From the NCBI GenBank assembly GCA_016871055.1, contig VFZW01000005.1, forward strand, positions 1 through 54,698: 54,698 nucleotides of DNA. The letters are read 5' to 3'. The DNA is from Acidobacteriota bacterium (GTDB lineage Bacteria > Acidobacteriota > Terriglobia > Bryobacterales > Bryobacteraceae). The notes beneath the pieces were generated by a model. That model was not told the DNA's origin. It saw only the letters and a list, made by a program, of their open reading frames with translations, and searched no databases. The position numbers were made by a program, and so were the translations under genes. This document shows, piece by piece, positions 1 through 9,099 of the stretch (the first letter of the stretch is position 1; each line of letters opens with the position of its first letter).

Positions 1-76
1 TTGGCGTCTCCCTGCCCGACCGCTGAATTGTAGTCAGGCAGCTCCCAGCCCCTCCTGACCAGTAACTGTCACCGAA

Positions 77-1243
77 TCATTCGCTTACGGGCGAATTTCC
101 GCTTGGCGCCGGGGCTAAGATCCGTCCGACACGGTAACGCAACAACGCTGTCATCGGGCCGGCTCCGCTGCACACCATGCCGCGATGCTTTAACGTTTCG
201 ACGATGGCCACATTGACCGGCTCGTTTTCGCCTTCCTGCACGCCGTGCTCCCAATCGACAAACAACGCACGCACCCGCCCCTGCGAGGCCGCGCGGACGA
301 TCTCGTTTTCCTTGCGCAACACACGTTGCGCAGGAGCCTTGGCCAGCGCCGCCGCGGCCTTCAGTTCTTCGGCGTTTCGCCAGGAGGACATGGCGGCCGC
401 GCCTCTTCGCGCCAGCTCGATATCGGGCAATCCGCCGTCTCCGCTCGCGGTCACCGCATCGGCGGCCAGCTTGGGGTAGTCCGACAACCTGCGATACATC
501 GCGACCTCCGAAGTCACGCCGGCGAGCACGAGCGGGACGGGTTTATTCTTCATCCATTCGCAAACCGTCTGGTCCATCTCGCGGTAGAAGGAGCGCAGCG
601 CTCGGACTTCCGCTTCGCTGGACTTTCCGAACCGGACGCGGGGCAGGCGCTGGCCCGCCAGCCGAGGCCCGGATGGCTTGGCGCTCGAAGATGGAGTTCT
701 CGCGAAATGAGCTTCGAAGGCGTCTGGGAATCCGGGAATCGCCGGCGGCGCGTCGACAACGCCTTGTCGCACACGCAGCATGCGCGCATGTTTGCGCGCC
801 AGAACAAGGATCGCGAACTCGTGCGGTTGCAGGAAATCGCGGCAGAGCGGATCGAGCCGGAACCGCGCGCCCAGCGACGCCGATGGCAGAATCGGCGTGG
901 CGATCGGGAACCAGCGCGTCATCGATGCGCAATGGAACAACCCGAGCCCCGAAGCGGGCGCGGGCGGCAGATCGAGGCTTTCGAGAACAATCTCCAAGGC
1001 GCCCGTGAACCGCTCCGATTCGACCGCGTCCCATCCGCCTCGAACCAGCTTCGCGCGGACGATGTCAAGCGGTTCGCCCGCCAGACGCCGCAACGATTGT
1101 CCCGCCGGCGACATCCTGTCGATCGGCGCATAGATCGTGACACACGGTCCGACGGCGCTTGCCAGTTTACGGAGATCCTCCTCGATTGCCGGCTGCCACT
1201 GCACGCGCGGTTTTGCGGTTACAAACTGCATTGCTGCTGCCAT
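77..1243 (-). CDS. baeRF3-like protein (bacterial/archaeal eRF1-related family)
   Basis: A 388-residue soluble protein without signal peptide or membrane segments. The central part (LVLARKHARMLRVRQG, then LVLAGVTSEVAMYRRLS) and the C-terminal part (RVRALFVDWEHGV) resemble the baeRF families, bacterial and archaeal relatives of the eRF1/Pelota fold with a predicted link to ribosomes under stress. The start at 1243 is supported by an AAGGGG ribosome binding site about 8 nt upstream. It follows the metal ATPase gene on the same strand after 136 bp and may share its transcript. The family assignment is from remembered similarity; the biochemical role is unknown. Confidence 0.65.
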   Translation of the reverse strand: MAAAMQFVTAKPRVQWQPAIEEDLRKLASAVGPCVTIYAPIDRMSPAGQSLRRLAGEPLDIVRAKLVRGGWDAVESERFTGALEIVLESLDLPPAPASGLGLFHCASMTRWFPIATPILPSASLGARFRLDPLCRDFLQPHEFAILVLARKHARMLRVRQGVVDAPPAIPGFPDAFEAHFARTPSSSAKPSGPRLAGQRLPRVRFGKSSEAEVRALRSFYREMDQTVCEWMKNKPVPLVLAGVTSEVAMYRRLSDYPKLAADAVTASGDGGLPDIELARRGAAAMSSWRNAEELKAAAALAKAPAQRVLRKENEIVRAASQGRVRALFVDWEHGVQEGENEPVNVAIVETLKHRGMVCSGAGPMTALLRYRVGRILAPAPSGNSPVSE

Positions 1244-1379
1244 GGATTTTCCCCTTTCGAGTTGAGTCCGTGCAATCGGCTCGCCACTCCGCTACAGCAC
1301 GCAACAGCAATCTTGTCTGCAATCGGGCCGTGGAAACTTACCGGACCCGGCGGAGTTCTGCGCGAAATGACGCAGCGCA

Positions 1380-3245
1380 TTAGTAATCGGTGAGCGATTC
1401 GGTCGACGACGACGCGCGCAACGCATTGCCGATCGCGGCCAGGTCGATGACTTCCTGCAGGAGCGCGCCCGCGGCCGGCGCCAGCCAACCGCCGGCCGCG
1501 AACGCCATCGCGATCAGGCTCAGCGCCATTCCGCCAATGGCGCTCTGCAAAGCGATGCGCCGCATTCGTCCGCCAATGTGGATCAACTGGTCGAGACCTC
1601 GAATCGACGGATCTAGAATCACGGCGTCGGCGGCCGACGATGCGACATCGCCGCGCGCCCCGAACGCCACACCGACCGTGGCGGCCAAAAGCGCCGGGGC
1701 GTCGTTGATTCCGTCGCCGGCAAACAGTGTCGGGCCGGTGGCGGTCAACTCCTTGACGAACGCCAACTTCTGCTCCGGCGTCTGCCCGGCGAGCACTTCG
1801 TCGATGCCCGCCTTTTCCGCGAACGCCCTCGCTTCGCGTTCGCGATCACCCGAAACAAGCACCACGCGCCTGCCGCCGTGCTTGCGCCGAAGGTGACCGA
1901 CAAACTCAATGGTCTCGGCGCGCGGCGCGTCGATCATGTGGATCAGCCCCGCGTACCGCCCGTCGATCAACACCACGCATTCCAGTCCCGGTTGTTCCGG
2001 CGCGACCGAGTGACCCATCGCCACCGCCGCCTTGCGCCCCGTCAACGCAACCGTTCGCCCGCCGACAACGCCGCGCAGCCCATGACCAGGAATCTCTTCG
2101 GCTTGTTGTACCGTCTCCGCCACAAGCCCCAGCGATTCGAATTTCTGAATCACGGCCGCGGCCAGCGGATGCCGCGAGTAGTACTCCAAAGCCGCGGCCG
2201 CGCGCAAGACCTCCGTCTCGGTGAAGCCCGGCGCGGGCTCCACGCTATCGACAACCGGTTTGCCCGTCGTCAACGTTCCGGTCTTGTCGAATAGAAAATG
2301 AACGCACTCGCGGATCTGCTCCAACGCCGCCGGATTGCGCACGACGATCCCGTGCCGCGCCGCCGTCGACACCGCGCCGATTACGGCGATCGGTATCGCC
2401 AGCAGCATCGGGCACGGCGTTGCCACAACCAGCACGGCGAGAAACCGCAACGGATCCCCGCTTGCCACCCATGCGCCGCCGGCAACCGCCAGCGCCAGCG
2501 GCGTGTACCAGGCGCCGACGCGATCGCTGAGCCGCCGGACCGGCGGCTGCTGACTCGAAGCCTGTTCGACGACTTGCACGATCTGGGCGTAGCGCGAAGC
2601 GGCGGCGGCGTTGGTGGCCCGGATGATCAGCGTGCCCGCGCCGTTGATCGCGCCCGACAGCACCGTCGCGCCGGGCGCTTTCTGAATTTGATACGGCTCG
2701 CCGGTGAGATAGGACTCGTCCATCGTGCCGTGCCCCTCAATGACCACGCCATCGACCGGGCAGATTTCATGACCCAGTACGGCCAGTTCTTCGCCGGGAA
2801 CAATCTCGGTGACCGGAACGTCGGCCAGCCCGCTGGCCGTACGCCGGTGCGCCATTTTCGGCATACGGCGCGCCAGTGCATCGAGCACGTTCGCCGCGCG
2901 GCGGCTTGCCGCTTCCTCCAGCGCCGCGCCGCCCGACATCATTAGAACGATGACGGAGGCGGCGAAATACTCCTCCAGCGCCAGGCCGGCGGCGATCGAA
3001 ACAACACCAAGCACGTCGGACTGAAACCGCCCGGCCATCAAATCGCGCAGCGTCCGAATCGCCAGGGGAAGCCCGCCAATCACCGCCGCCGCGGCCAATA
3101 CCCAGGCAGGATCGCGCTGCAATCCGAAGCGCATACCACCGGCCACCGCAATCGCCACCGCCGCGATGCTTGCGATCCAACGTGCCATCGACACTAGCGT
3201 TGCACGTTTTGCGCCATGGCCGTTTGCGTGCGGTTGAGCGGGCAT
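1380..3245 (-). CDS. Heavy-metal P1B-type ATPase with a TPC motif
   Basis: Integral membrane cation pump of 621 residues. All catalytic motifs are present: TGE (181-183) in the actuator, the phosphorylated Asp in DKTGT (D320), the HP pair of P1B ATPases (359-360) and GDGINDAP (510-517). The intramembrane metal motif reads TPC (276-278) rather than the CPC of copper pumps, so copper specificity should not be assumed. There is no N-terminal GMxCxxC metal-binding domain; the N-terminus is short with two His. About six membrane segments plus one C-terminal pair are visible. No good Shine-Dalgarno site precedes 3245, and Met20 (3188) is an alternative start. The metal substrate cannot be read from the sequence. 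Confidence 0.9.
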   Translation of the reverse strand: MPAQPHANGHGAKRATLVSMARWIASIAAVAIAVAGGMRFGLQRDPAWVLAAAAVIGGLPLAIRTLRDLMAGRFQSDVLGVVSIAAGLALEEYFAASVIVLMMSGGAALEEAASRRAANVLDALARRMPKMAHRRTASGLADVPVTEIVPGEELAVLGHEICPVDGVVIEGHGTMDESYLTGEPYQIQKAPGATVLSGAINGAGTLIIRATNAAAASRYAQIVQVVEQASSQQPPVRRLSDRVGAWYTPLALAVAGGAWVASGDPLRFLAVLVVATPCPMLLAIPIAVIGAVSTAARHGIVVRNPAALEQIRECVHFLFDKTGTLTTGKPVVDSVEPAPGFTETEVLRAAAALEYYSRHPLAAAVIQKFESLGLVAETVQQAEEIPGHGLRGVVGGRTVALTGRKAAVAMGHSVAPEQPGLECVVLIDGRYAGLIHMIDAPRAETIEFVGHLRRKHGGRRVVLVSGDREREARAFAEKAGIDEVLAGQTPEQKLAFVKELTATGPTLFAGDGINDAPALLAATVGVAFGARGDVASSAADAVILDPSIRGLDQLIHIGGRMRRIALQSAIGGMALSLIAMAFAAGGWLAPAAGALLQEVIDLAAIGNALRASSSTESLTDY

Positions 3246-3377
3246 GAATCGTTGCCGGCCCTTCGGCGCGTTCGGGCATTCTCGTGAATGTCTTGATCGT
3301 CGTGCACGCGTGTCTCGCCTTGCGCGAAACCGGCCTAATACGAAACGGGCCGGTACGGCGCTCGAAGCGTGGCTGTA

Positions 3378-4733
3378 CTACTCCAGGGCCCCCGCCAATG
3401 GCACCAGCAGCTTTTCCATCCAACTCGCAAACGACCACTCGACTGGATCGGCGAACACACCCGCGACCATCATGCCCATATGCAGATGGTCGCCGCCCGC
3501 CATACCCGTCATGCCGGATTTCCCGATCGTTTGACCGCGCTCCACGCCATCGCCTACTTTCACCTCGATCGCACTCAGATGCGCGTAAACCGACTGCACG
3601 CTTAACCCGTGATCGATCACAACCACGTTGCCGTAGATACCGAGCTTCCCGGCGTAAATCACTTTGCCGGTGTTACCGGCCGGCACCGGCGCGTTCTTCA
3701 CCGACGCCATGTCGATGCCCAGATGCCATTCCGCGCTCACCGGTTTCCGGTTGATTCGATAGGTACGGTGGTCGCCGTAACGCGCTTGGGCCTTGCCCCT
3801 CGGCAGGAGTTGGAACGGCCCGTCCCAAAGCCGCCGCGGTTCGCTCTTTACCGCAAGTCCGGCGAGAGTCGCATCGTTGGCGTGCCGCATCTTGGCGTTG
3901 ACTCGGAGAAACCGTTCGCTGACATCACCTTCGCGTCCCGCATCCAACTCGCCGAGGACCTTTTCCAGGAAACGATCGCCCATCTCAAGCGTGCGCTCCC
4001 GGAACTGGCCCGGCGTCACCCGAACGGGGAATGGCGATTCCGCCTCTTCGCCCGCTGCGTTGCGCGCGTAGAGCACCGGATCGGCTTTTCCATCGACATC
4101 GGGCGATACGGCGAAAAGGCACACGCGCCGATCCGCGCGGCCCTTCATCGGATAACTCGGAAAGTGATATGGCCCGACACGTACGCCCGCCTCGCTCCAG
4201 CCGCCGCCGACGCTGAAGGCGACGATCCCCGTGCCACCGCGTCGCACAAATACCGGATCGCTTCCCGCCATCACCGTGGGCCGCTCGAGCACCACCGGAA
4301 TCTCCTTACTGATTCGCGCCGTCTGCGCGCGCCAGTCGTTCGATTGCGCCTCGACGACAATCGCAGCCTTGCCGGAGCGCAGCGACGGAATCTCTTTCCG
4401 GCCGATCGTCAACGCGGCTTCTTCGTTCCGCCCGGACTCCCGCCAAAACAGGAACCAGTTCGGCTCCGCGCGACGTTCCAACACCGTCGTCGACACGCCT
4501 TCCTGCTCCACGCGCACCGCAACCATGCGCGCTCCGTACGCAGTCGACCACTGCACCTTTAGCGGCGTGTTGCGCGTGAGCGCGCGCGGGAAGCCGCCAG
4601 CAACTTCGACGCGAGGCGCTGCCGATTTCCACCACACATAGCTACCCGCGGCGAGAGCGCCGATGACAAGCACGAAGAGCGCCGTGCCGCTCCACGAGCG
4701 CCGTGAGTCGTCCAGGTACGAACGCTCGATCAA
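3378..4733 (-). CDS. Membrane-anchored M23 family metallopeptidase
   Basis: Putative periplasmic cell-wall endopeptidase of 451 residues. One N-terminal membrane anchor (about 19-35) is followed by a long beta-rich region and a C-terminal LytM/M23 domain. The zinc and catalytic residues are intact: HxxxD (H337, D341) and HxH (H416, H418) in GDHLHMG. I chose the TTG at 4733 because it overlaps the stop of the upstream gene as TTGA, the same coupling used elsewhere in this operon; the longer in-frame reading from 4814 would overlap that gene by 85 bp. It is the last gene of the glycan operon, so it may remodel peptidoglycan during export or attachment of the product. Confidence 0.85.
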   Translation of the reverse strand: MIERSYLDDSRRSWSGTALFVLVIGALAAGSYVWWKSAAPRVEVAGGFPRALTRNTPLKVQWSTAYGARMVAVRVEQEGVSTTVLERRAEPNWFLFWRESGRNEEAALTIGRKEIPSLRSGKAAIVVEAQSNDWRAQTARISKEIPVVLERPTVMAGSDPVFVRRGGTGIVAFSVGGGWSEAGVRVGPYHFPSYPMKGRADRRVCLFAVSPDVDGKADPVLYARNAAGEEAESPFPVRVTPGQFRERTLEMGDRFLEKVLGELDAGREGDVSERFLRVNAKMRHANDATLAGLAVKSEPRRLWDGPFQLLPRGKAQARYGDHRTYRINRKPVSAEWHLGIDMASVKNAPVPAGNTGKVIYAGKLGIYGNVVVIDHGLSVQSVYAHLSAIEVKVGDGVERGQTIGKSGMTGMAGGDHLHMGMMVAGVFADPVEWSFASWMEKLLVPLAGALE

Positions 4734-5320
4734 CGCGCCACCGCCAGTGTCACGGCCGCGGCGAAAAAGCTCAGTCCGGCGACTGCCGGCTTCGAGCCGC
4801 TTGCGAGGAAACACACAACCAGGAAGCAGAGCGCGATGGCGTTCGCGATCGCGCGATGCCCTTCAAAACCGGCGCTTCCGTAAAGCGTACGAGCCGTCAG
4901 CAGCGCCGCGAACCCGAACAGGCGCCATTTCCAAATCGAAGCCTTTGCCATCGCCGCCGCCTGATCCGCACCGCCGCCGTTGAGTAGGGAGAGGCCCTTC
5001 GATGTCTCGATGTAATCGGCGATGCCAGCCCCCACCGCCGCTATCGCCGCGAGTGCAACCGACGGCACGTCGCCCCTCAACGCCGCCATCGAAACGAACA
5101 GCAACGGATAACAGAACAGGAAGCGCATATCCGCGCTCAGCAAGTCGCGCAAAGCGGGCAGCGCGGCTTCGTGCGTCTTCATCCAAGCGGCGACCGCCTC
5201 CGCCGTGCCTTGTTTATGGAACTCTCCCATCGTGCCCGCATCGGCCTTTCGCATCGGCCAATAAGCGGCGGTAGTCGCCGCCAGCGCTGCGAGGTGAAAC
5301 CAATACGTCCAACGTGTCAT
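4730..5320 (-). CDS. Small integral membrane protein of unknown family
   Basis: A 196-residue, strongly hydrophobic protein with about five predicted membrane helices (near 5-20, 68-82, 86-105, 135-152 and 160-195), separated by a short polar loop with conserved-looking charged residues (DYIETSKGL). I do not recognise the family. The start overlaps the 3' end of the permease gene by 4 bp (ATGA), and its own stop overlaps the start of the M23 peptidase gene, so translation of the three is probably coupled. The context suggests a role in the same envelope or glycan pathway, but nothing in the sequence shows a reaction. Confidence 0.75.
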   Translation of the reverse strand: MTRWTYWFHLAALAATTAAYWPMRKADAGTMGEFHKQGTAEAVAAWMKTHEAALPALRDLLSADMRFLFCYPLLFVSMAALRGDVPSVALAAIAAVGAGIADYIETSKGLSLLNGGGADQAAAMAKASIWKWRLFGFAALLTARTLYGSAGFEGHRAIANAIALCFLVVCFLASGSKPAVAGLSFFAAAVTLAVAR

Positions 5321-6432
5321 AGTGCGTCGGCGAAGCCTTGCCGCATTTTACGAAATATCCCGTAGCCGCCGTAGAACACGATTACGCCGAAGATAAATAC
5401 CTGCGTCCACGCCACCCAATCCGGGTGCTCCCAGCCGAGAAACAACTGGCGGTACTGGCCGACAATCTTGTACATCGGATTCTTCTGCAGAATGCGGAAG
5501 ATGTGCGGCGGAATCGTATCGTGCGGATAACAGATTGGCGTAAGGAAGAACACCAGCGTCAACAGAAAACCGTTCATTTGTCCGAGGTCGCGCAAGTATA
5601 CGCCGATCGCCGCCCACGCCCAACAGATACCTGCGGTCATCAGCATTTGCGGAATGAGCAAGACCGGAATCCAGTAGACCACCGGAGAGATCGCCTCATG
5701 AATCACCATCTCGAAAAAGAGGAATACGACAAACGCGAACCAAAATGTCACCATCCCAGCGGCAACCAGATTCACGGGCAAGATCTCGACCGGAAACACG
5801 AGCTTCTTCACCAGATTGCGGTTCTCCAAGATCGCGTTCGGCGCGCGGCCAACCGACTCGCTAAACGCCAGCCACGGCAGCATTCCACAAAGGAAGTAAA
5901 GAAGAAACCACTTCGATTCGCCCTCGCCCTGTAGCCGGCTCTGCAGGACTGTGCTGAACACGAACCAGTAGGTCAACATCAGCAGCAGCGGCTGCGCGAT
6001 GGACCAAAAACGGTCGCCCATCGAGCCGCGATAACGCGTCTCCATATCCCGCCGCACCATCGTGAAGATGAGAGCGCGATTCGACCACATCGCTCTCCAT
6101 GGCTCCGCCAAGAATTGCAGCGCTCGCGGAATCAGTCTTTCCAGCCGCAACGATCGCAACGTGGTCTCGCGATCGCGCTCGACGCGTTCCACGCCGCCGT
6201 CGACGGCGACGTCGATCACGCGCATCGACGCGCCGCGCTCATAGGCCCAGCCGCGCTCGGCGTCCACCGTCGAAACGAGCACACGATAACTGCCGTCTTC
6301 GGCGGGAAGAGCGACATCGCTGTCTCGCGCCTCCATCACCCACTCCCCTTCTTCGATCAGCGCGCCGGTGCGCCGGTCCAGCAACTGCCAGCCCGCGGCC
6401 TCTCCGTTCGAAGGTTGCAACGCAACGCGCAC
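5317..6432 (-). CDS. Wzm/TagG-like polysaccharide ABC export permease with N-terminal extension
   Basis: A 371-residue protein with an ABC-2 permease core (about 110-371) of six membrane helices, typical of Wzm/KpsM/TagG exporters of lipid-linked glycans. The core shows RRDMETRYRGSMGDRFW at its start and FFLTPICYPHDTIP near the end, both characteristic of this family. About 105 residues precede the core and form a soluble beta-rich stretch absent from standard Wzm proteins. The start is a GTG at 6432, with GGAG nine nt upstream. It lies 4 nt after the glycosyltransferase-methyltransferase gene. The partner ATPase (Wzt) is not encoded in this operon within the window. Confidence 0.85.
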   Translation of the reverse strand: MRVALQPSNGEAAGWQLLDRRTGALIEEGEWVMEARDSDVALPAEDGSYRVLVSTVDAERGWAYERGASMRVIDVAVDGGVERVERDRETTLRSLRLERLIPRALQFLAEPWRAMWSNRALIFTMVRRDMETRYRGSMGDRFWSIAQPLLLMLTYWFVFSTVLQSRLQGEGESKWFLLYFLCGMLPWLAFSESVGRAPNAILENRNLVKKLVFPVEILPVNLVAAGMVTFWFAFVVFLFFEMVIHEAISPVVYWIPVLLIPQMLMTAGICWAWAAIGVYLRDLGQMNGFLLTLVFFLTPICYPHDTIPPHIFRILQKNPMYKIVGQYRQLFLGWEHPDWVAWTQVFIFGVIVFYGGYGIFRKMRQGFADAL

Positions 6433-6436
6433 CCCT

Positions 6437-8449
6437 TTATTCTCCGCCTTCGTACAACCACGCCGGGTAGCGCTTCTTCAGCGGCCCCGTCTTTTTGCCG
6501 ACCGCGTAGATTCCATCGCCGCGCAGATGTTTCGGCAAGTGGAATTGGTCGAGCATGCGCAGCGCCCATCGCTCTTCCGGGCGTGGTTTGTCGAGAAACT
6601 CGCCGGTCTCCAGACGCGCGACTTCGAAGCCGCTATCGATGAGCAGATTGCGCACTTCGCGGGGCGTGTACTCGCGCGCGTGCCTCGCTTCGACGTCTTC
6701 GCCAAGCTTCGCCGGTTTGATGTAAGCCGGGAAAAATCCAGGATGATAGCCCTCGAGGATCGCGCGCAGAGCGCGGATCGACGCGGCGTTGGGCGTTGTA
6801 ATCACCAGATGCCCGCCATCGCGCAGAATGCGGTTGATCTCGCTCATCATGAACATCGGGTCGGCCGGCAGATGCTCCAGCAATTCGCAGCAGAGCACCG
6901 TGGCGAACGATCCATCCGCATACGGGAAGCGATCGCGCTCGGCGTCGAAGAGATCGACATCGCAGCGAAAGACTTCGCCGCCGGCCGACGTTACTTCGCG
7001 ATGATCGACCTGCCCCGCCGGGCCGTAATAGCACCCGCGCACCTCGCCGTAACCGAGCCTCTCGCGGAGCAGGGGCGTCATTTGCATGTACGCGCCCATT
7101 TCCAGAACGTGGTCTTCACGCGCGCCCATCGGCGTGATGTTTAACGTGCGCTCCAAGCGCGTGATGTGCGTCTCGGCGTAGGACACGCTTTCGTTATCGC
7201 GCGCCGCCCAGCTTCGGATATAGTCGGGTTCGACTTGCGCCGGAGCTTCGGGCGCGGGCGGCGCTTCGATCGACTCTTCGATGGTTTCTTCGCGTATCTC
7301 AATCGGCGCCGGCTCGCGATTGGTCCACTGTCGCGGCGCGCGCGCGAACTCCAAATACATCCGCGCCACGCGGTCCCAGTTGCACTCGCTCGCGACCCAC
7401 TCGCGCGCTCGCGCGCCCATCGCCCGCGCCACCGCGGGACGCGAGACCAACAGGTTCAAGTATTCGTATAACGTATCTTCTTCGCTCGCATCGACGGGCG
7501 TCTTCAGACAGATCTCGTCCGGGAACTCCGCGAAACTGCCGACGTTGCTGACGACCACGGCCTTACCCAACCCGAGCGAACGCAACAACGTTCCCGAGCT
7601 TTCGCCCACTGTCGGAAATCGCAAATTCAGAATGATGTCGCAGGCCGAGATGTAGCCGGTGAACTCTTCGATCTCGACAAATCCGAGCATGCGCACATTC
7701 TCTTCGAGGCCGAGACCGCGGATCAATCCCGCGACCGGAAACTCGGGATGCGGCTCGCCGCACAAGATCATCTTCACGTCCGGCCGCACGCGCACCAGAC
7801 GCCGCAACGCGCGCAGGCTTTCCGCCACGCGCTTGTACGGCTTCAAGAAACCAAACACGCCGATGAGCGGGACCTGTTCGTCGAGCCCCAGCTTGTCGCG
7901 ATACCCGTTGCGATCGCCATCGGGCAGCCATGCGCCGTGCGGAATCCGCGCTACCGGTCCGGTAAAGCCCGCGCGCCGCACATCGATTTCGACCGCCTTG
8001 CTGTGTACAACCACGGCCATCGCCTTCTCCAGCACTTTGCGCAGCATCGGCACGCCGTCGTAGTCGGGGCCAACTTCCAAACGCCGCACACGCTCGGCGA
8101 ACGCGCGCGCCACTTCCCCGCTCTCGTACGCGCAGGCTTCCACGTAGGCGTCCCAGTCCTCGCGCCGGATCGTCAGATCCGTGATGAGATGATGCAGATT
8201 CGACTCGTGCATCACGACGATTCCCGGTGTTCGCAGCGCTTCCTCGTAGACGTAATCGTGATGGCCGTTGTTGCCGATTTGATAAATCACGGCGTCATAA
8301 CGAGAGCCGTCGAAGTTGGACACGGCCTTTTCGAAAACGTCGACACTCCCGTGCGCGCGCAAGTGGTCCACAAGCGCGGCCGAATAGTCGGCGATGCCGC
8401 TTTTGGCAGGCGGCATGGGGGAAAACAGGGCGATCTTCAGCGCATCCAC
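6437..8449 (-). CDS. Glycosyltransferase (GT4)-methyltransferase fusion protein
   Basis: A 670-residue two-domain protein. Residues 1-360 form a GT-B fold GT4 glycosyltransferase, beginning KIALFSPMPPAKSGIADYS and containing FGFLKPYKR and the late LRFPTVGESSGTLLRSL sugar-nucleotide region. After an acidic, Pro/Glu-rich linker (about 365-420), residues 440-600 form a class I SAM-dependent methyltransferase with VLEMGAYM and the motif CCELLEHLPADP. The GTG at 8449 is preferred because the protein similarity starts exactly there; it overlaps the end of the DUF3108 gene by 13 bp. The upstream in-frame extension to 8740 looks like the shadow of that gene. It probably adds and methylates a sugar on the exported glycan. 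Confidence 0.85.
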   Translation of the reverse strand: MDALKIALFSPMPPAKSGIADYSAALVDHLRAHGSVDVFEKAVSNFDGSRYDAVIYQIGNNGHHDYVYEEALRTPGIVVMHESNLHHLITDLTIRREDWDAYVEACAYESGEVARAFAERVRRLEVGPDYDGVPMLRKVLEKAMAVVVHSKAVEIDVRRAGFTGPVARIPHGAWLPDGDRNGYRDKLGLDEQVPLIGVFGFLKPYKRVAESLRALRRLVRVRPDVKMILCGEPHPEFPVAGLIRGLGLEENVRMLGFVEIEEFTGYISACDIILNLRFPTVGESSGTLLRSLGLGKAVVVSNVGSFAEFPDEICLKTPVDASEEDTLYEYLNLLVSRPAVARAMGARAREWVASECNWDRVARMYLEFARAPRQWTNREPAPIEIREETIEESIEAPPAPEAPAQVEPDYIRSWAARDNESVSYAETHITRLERTLNITPMGAREDHVLEMGAYMQMTPLLRERLGYGEVRGCYYGPAGQVDHREVTSAGGEVFRCDVDLFDAERDRFPYADGSFATVLCCELLEHLPADPMFMMSEINRILRDGGHLVITTPNAASIRALRAILEGYHPGFFPAYIKPAKLGEDVEARHAREYTPREVRNLLIDSGFEVARLETGEFLDKPRPEERWALRMLDQFHLPKHLRGDGIYAVGKKTGPLKKRYPAWLYEGGE

Positions 8450-9099
8450 TCCATCGAAAAATTGCCCATCGCAAACGGAACGCGAACCAACACCGGCGTC
8501 CTCACCTCGTCCCGGGCGAGGAAGAGGTCGAACTCCAATTTTGACGCACTTCCGGCGACCGTGACTTTCAAGCGGTCGGCTTCCATCGTCTCTTCCGACA
8601 CCTTGACCCGTTCGGCGCCGACGAATTGCACGCGCACATCGTAGGCCGCGCCGAAGTACATCTTCTGTGCCGCCGGCAGGCGCCCGCGCGCCACTTCGTC
8701 GCGTACGAAGAACAGGAACGACACGGCGTCGCGCGCGCAATCGCCAACCGGGAATTCGCTCTTGCCGCCGCCATTGGCGGTGACTCGTTTCGCCACGCCG
8801 CCTTCGAACGTTGTCTTTTCCTTCCCCTTGCGCGCGCCGTGTTCGAACTCTTTCTCAAACTCGGCCGCGCACAACTTTTCGCTCGTGCGCGACCGGTACT
8901 GATCGAACACCTTGAACCCCGGCACCGACGCCTCGATCTGAAACTCCAACTTCCATTCCGAACCGTCCCGTGCCGCACGCAATTGCGCTTCGCCCAGCCC
9001 AAGTCCGCTTGGCCAATTGACCTGGTAGCGAAGTTGTTCCTCGCGCATGCCGGCTGCGAAGGCGCACGCCGACAAGACGAACGCGGCGGCGCGGATCAT
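8437..9099 (-). CDS. DUF3108 domain protein, secreted
   Basis: A 220-residue protein with a short signal peptide (1-16, ending near SACAFA) followed by the beta-rich DUF3108 pattern: EEQLRYQVNWPSGLGLGEA at the start, a central run on sustained VSFLFFVRDEV, and a C-terminal LEFDLFLARDEVRTPVLVRVP. DUF3108 proteins are periplasmic and of unknown function, sometimes found in envelope gene clusters. The start codon follows the TAG stop of the upstream glycosyltransferase with no gap, and the 3' end overlaps the fusion gene. Its place in the glycan operon argues for an envelope role. Confidence 0.8.
   Translation of the reverse strand: MIRAAAFVLSACAFAAGMREEQLRYQVNWPSGLGLGEAQLRAARDGSEWKLEFQIEASVPGFKVFDQYRSRTSEKLCAAEFEKEFEHGARKGKEKTTFEGGVAKRVTANGGGKSEFPVGDCARDAVSFLFFVRDEVARGRLPAAQKMYFGAAYDVRVQFVGAERVKVSEETMEADRLKVTVAGSASKLEFDLFLARDEVRTPVLVRVPFAMGNFSMEWMR

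Noticed and set aside
245-1393. Long plus-strand reading opposite the baeRF3 gene
   Set aside because: Its composition is Arg-rich and shadow-like and has no domain. The minus-strand frame has recognisable motifs and an SD site.
4734-4814. N-terminal extension of the M23 peptidase to ATG 4814
   Set aside because: It would overlap the upstream membrane-protein gene by 85 bp. The TTG at 4733 gives a TTGA stop/start overlap that matches operon style.
8450-8740. N-terminal 97-residue extension of the glycosyltransferase fusion
   Set aside because: It lies over the DUF3108 gene, is Arg/Gly-rich, and the family pattern begins at GTG 8449.
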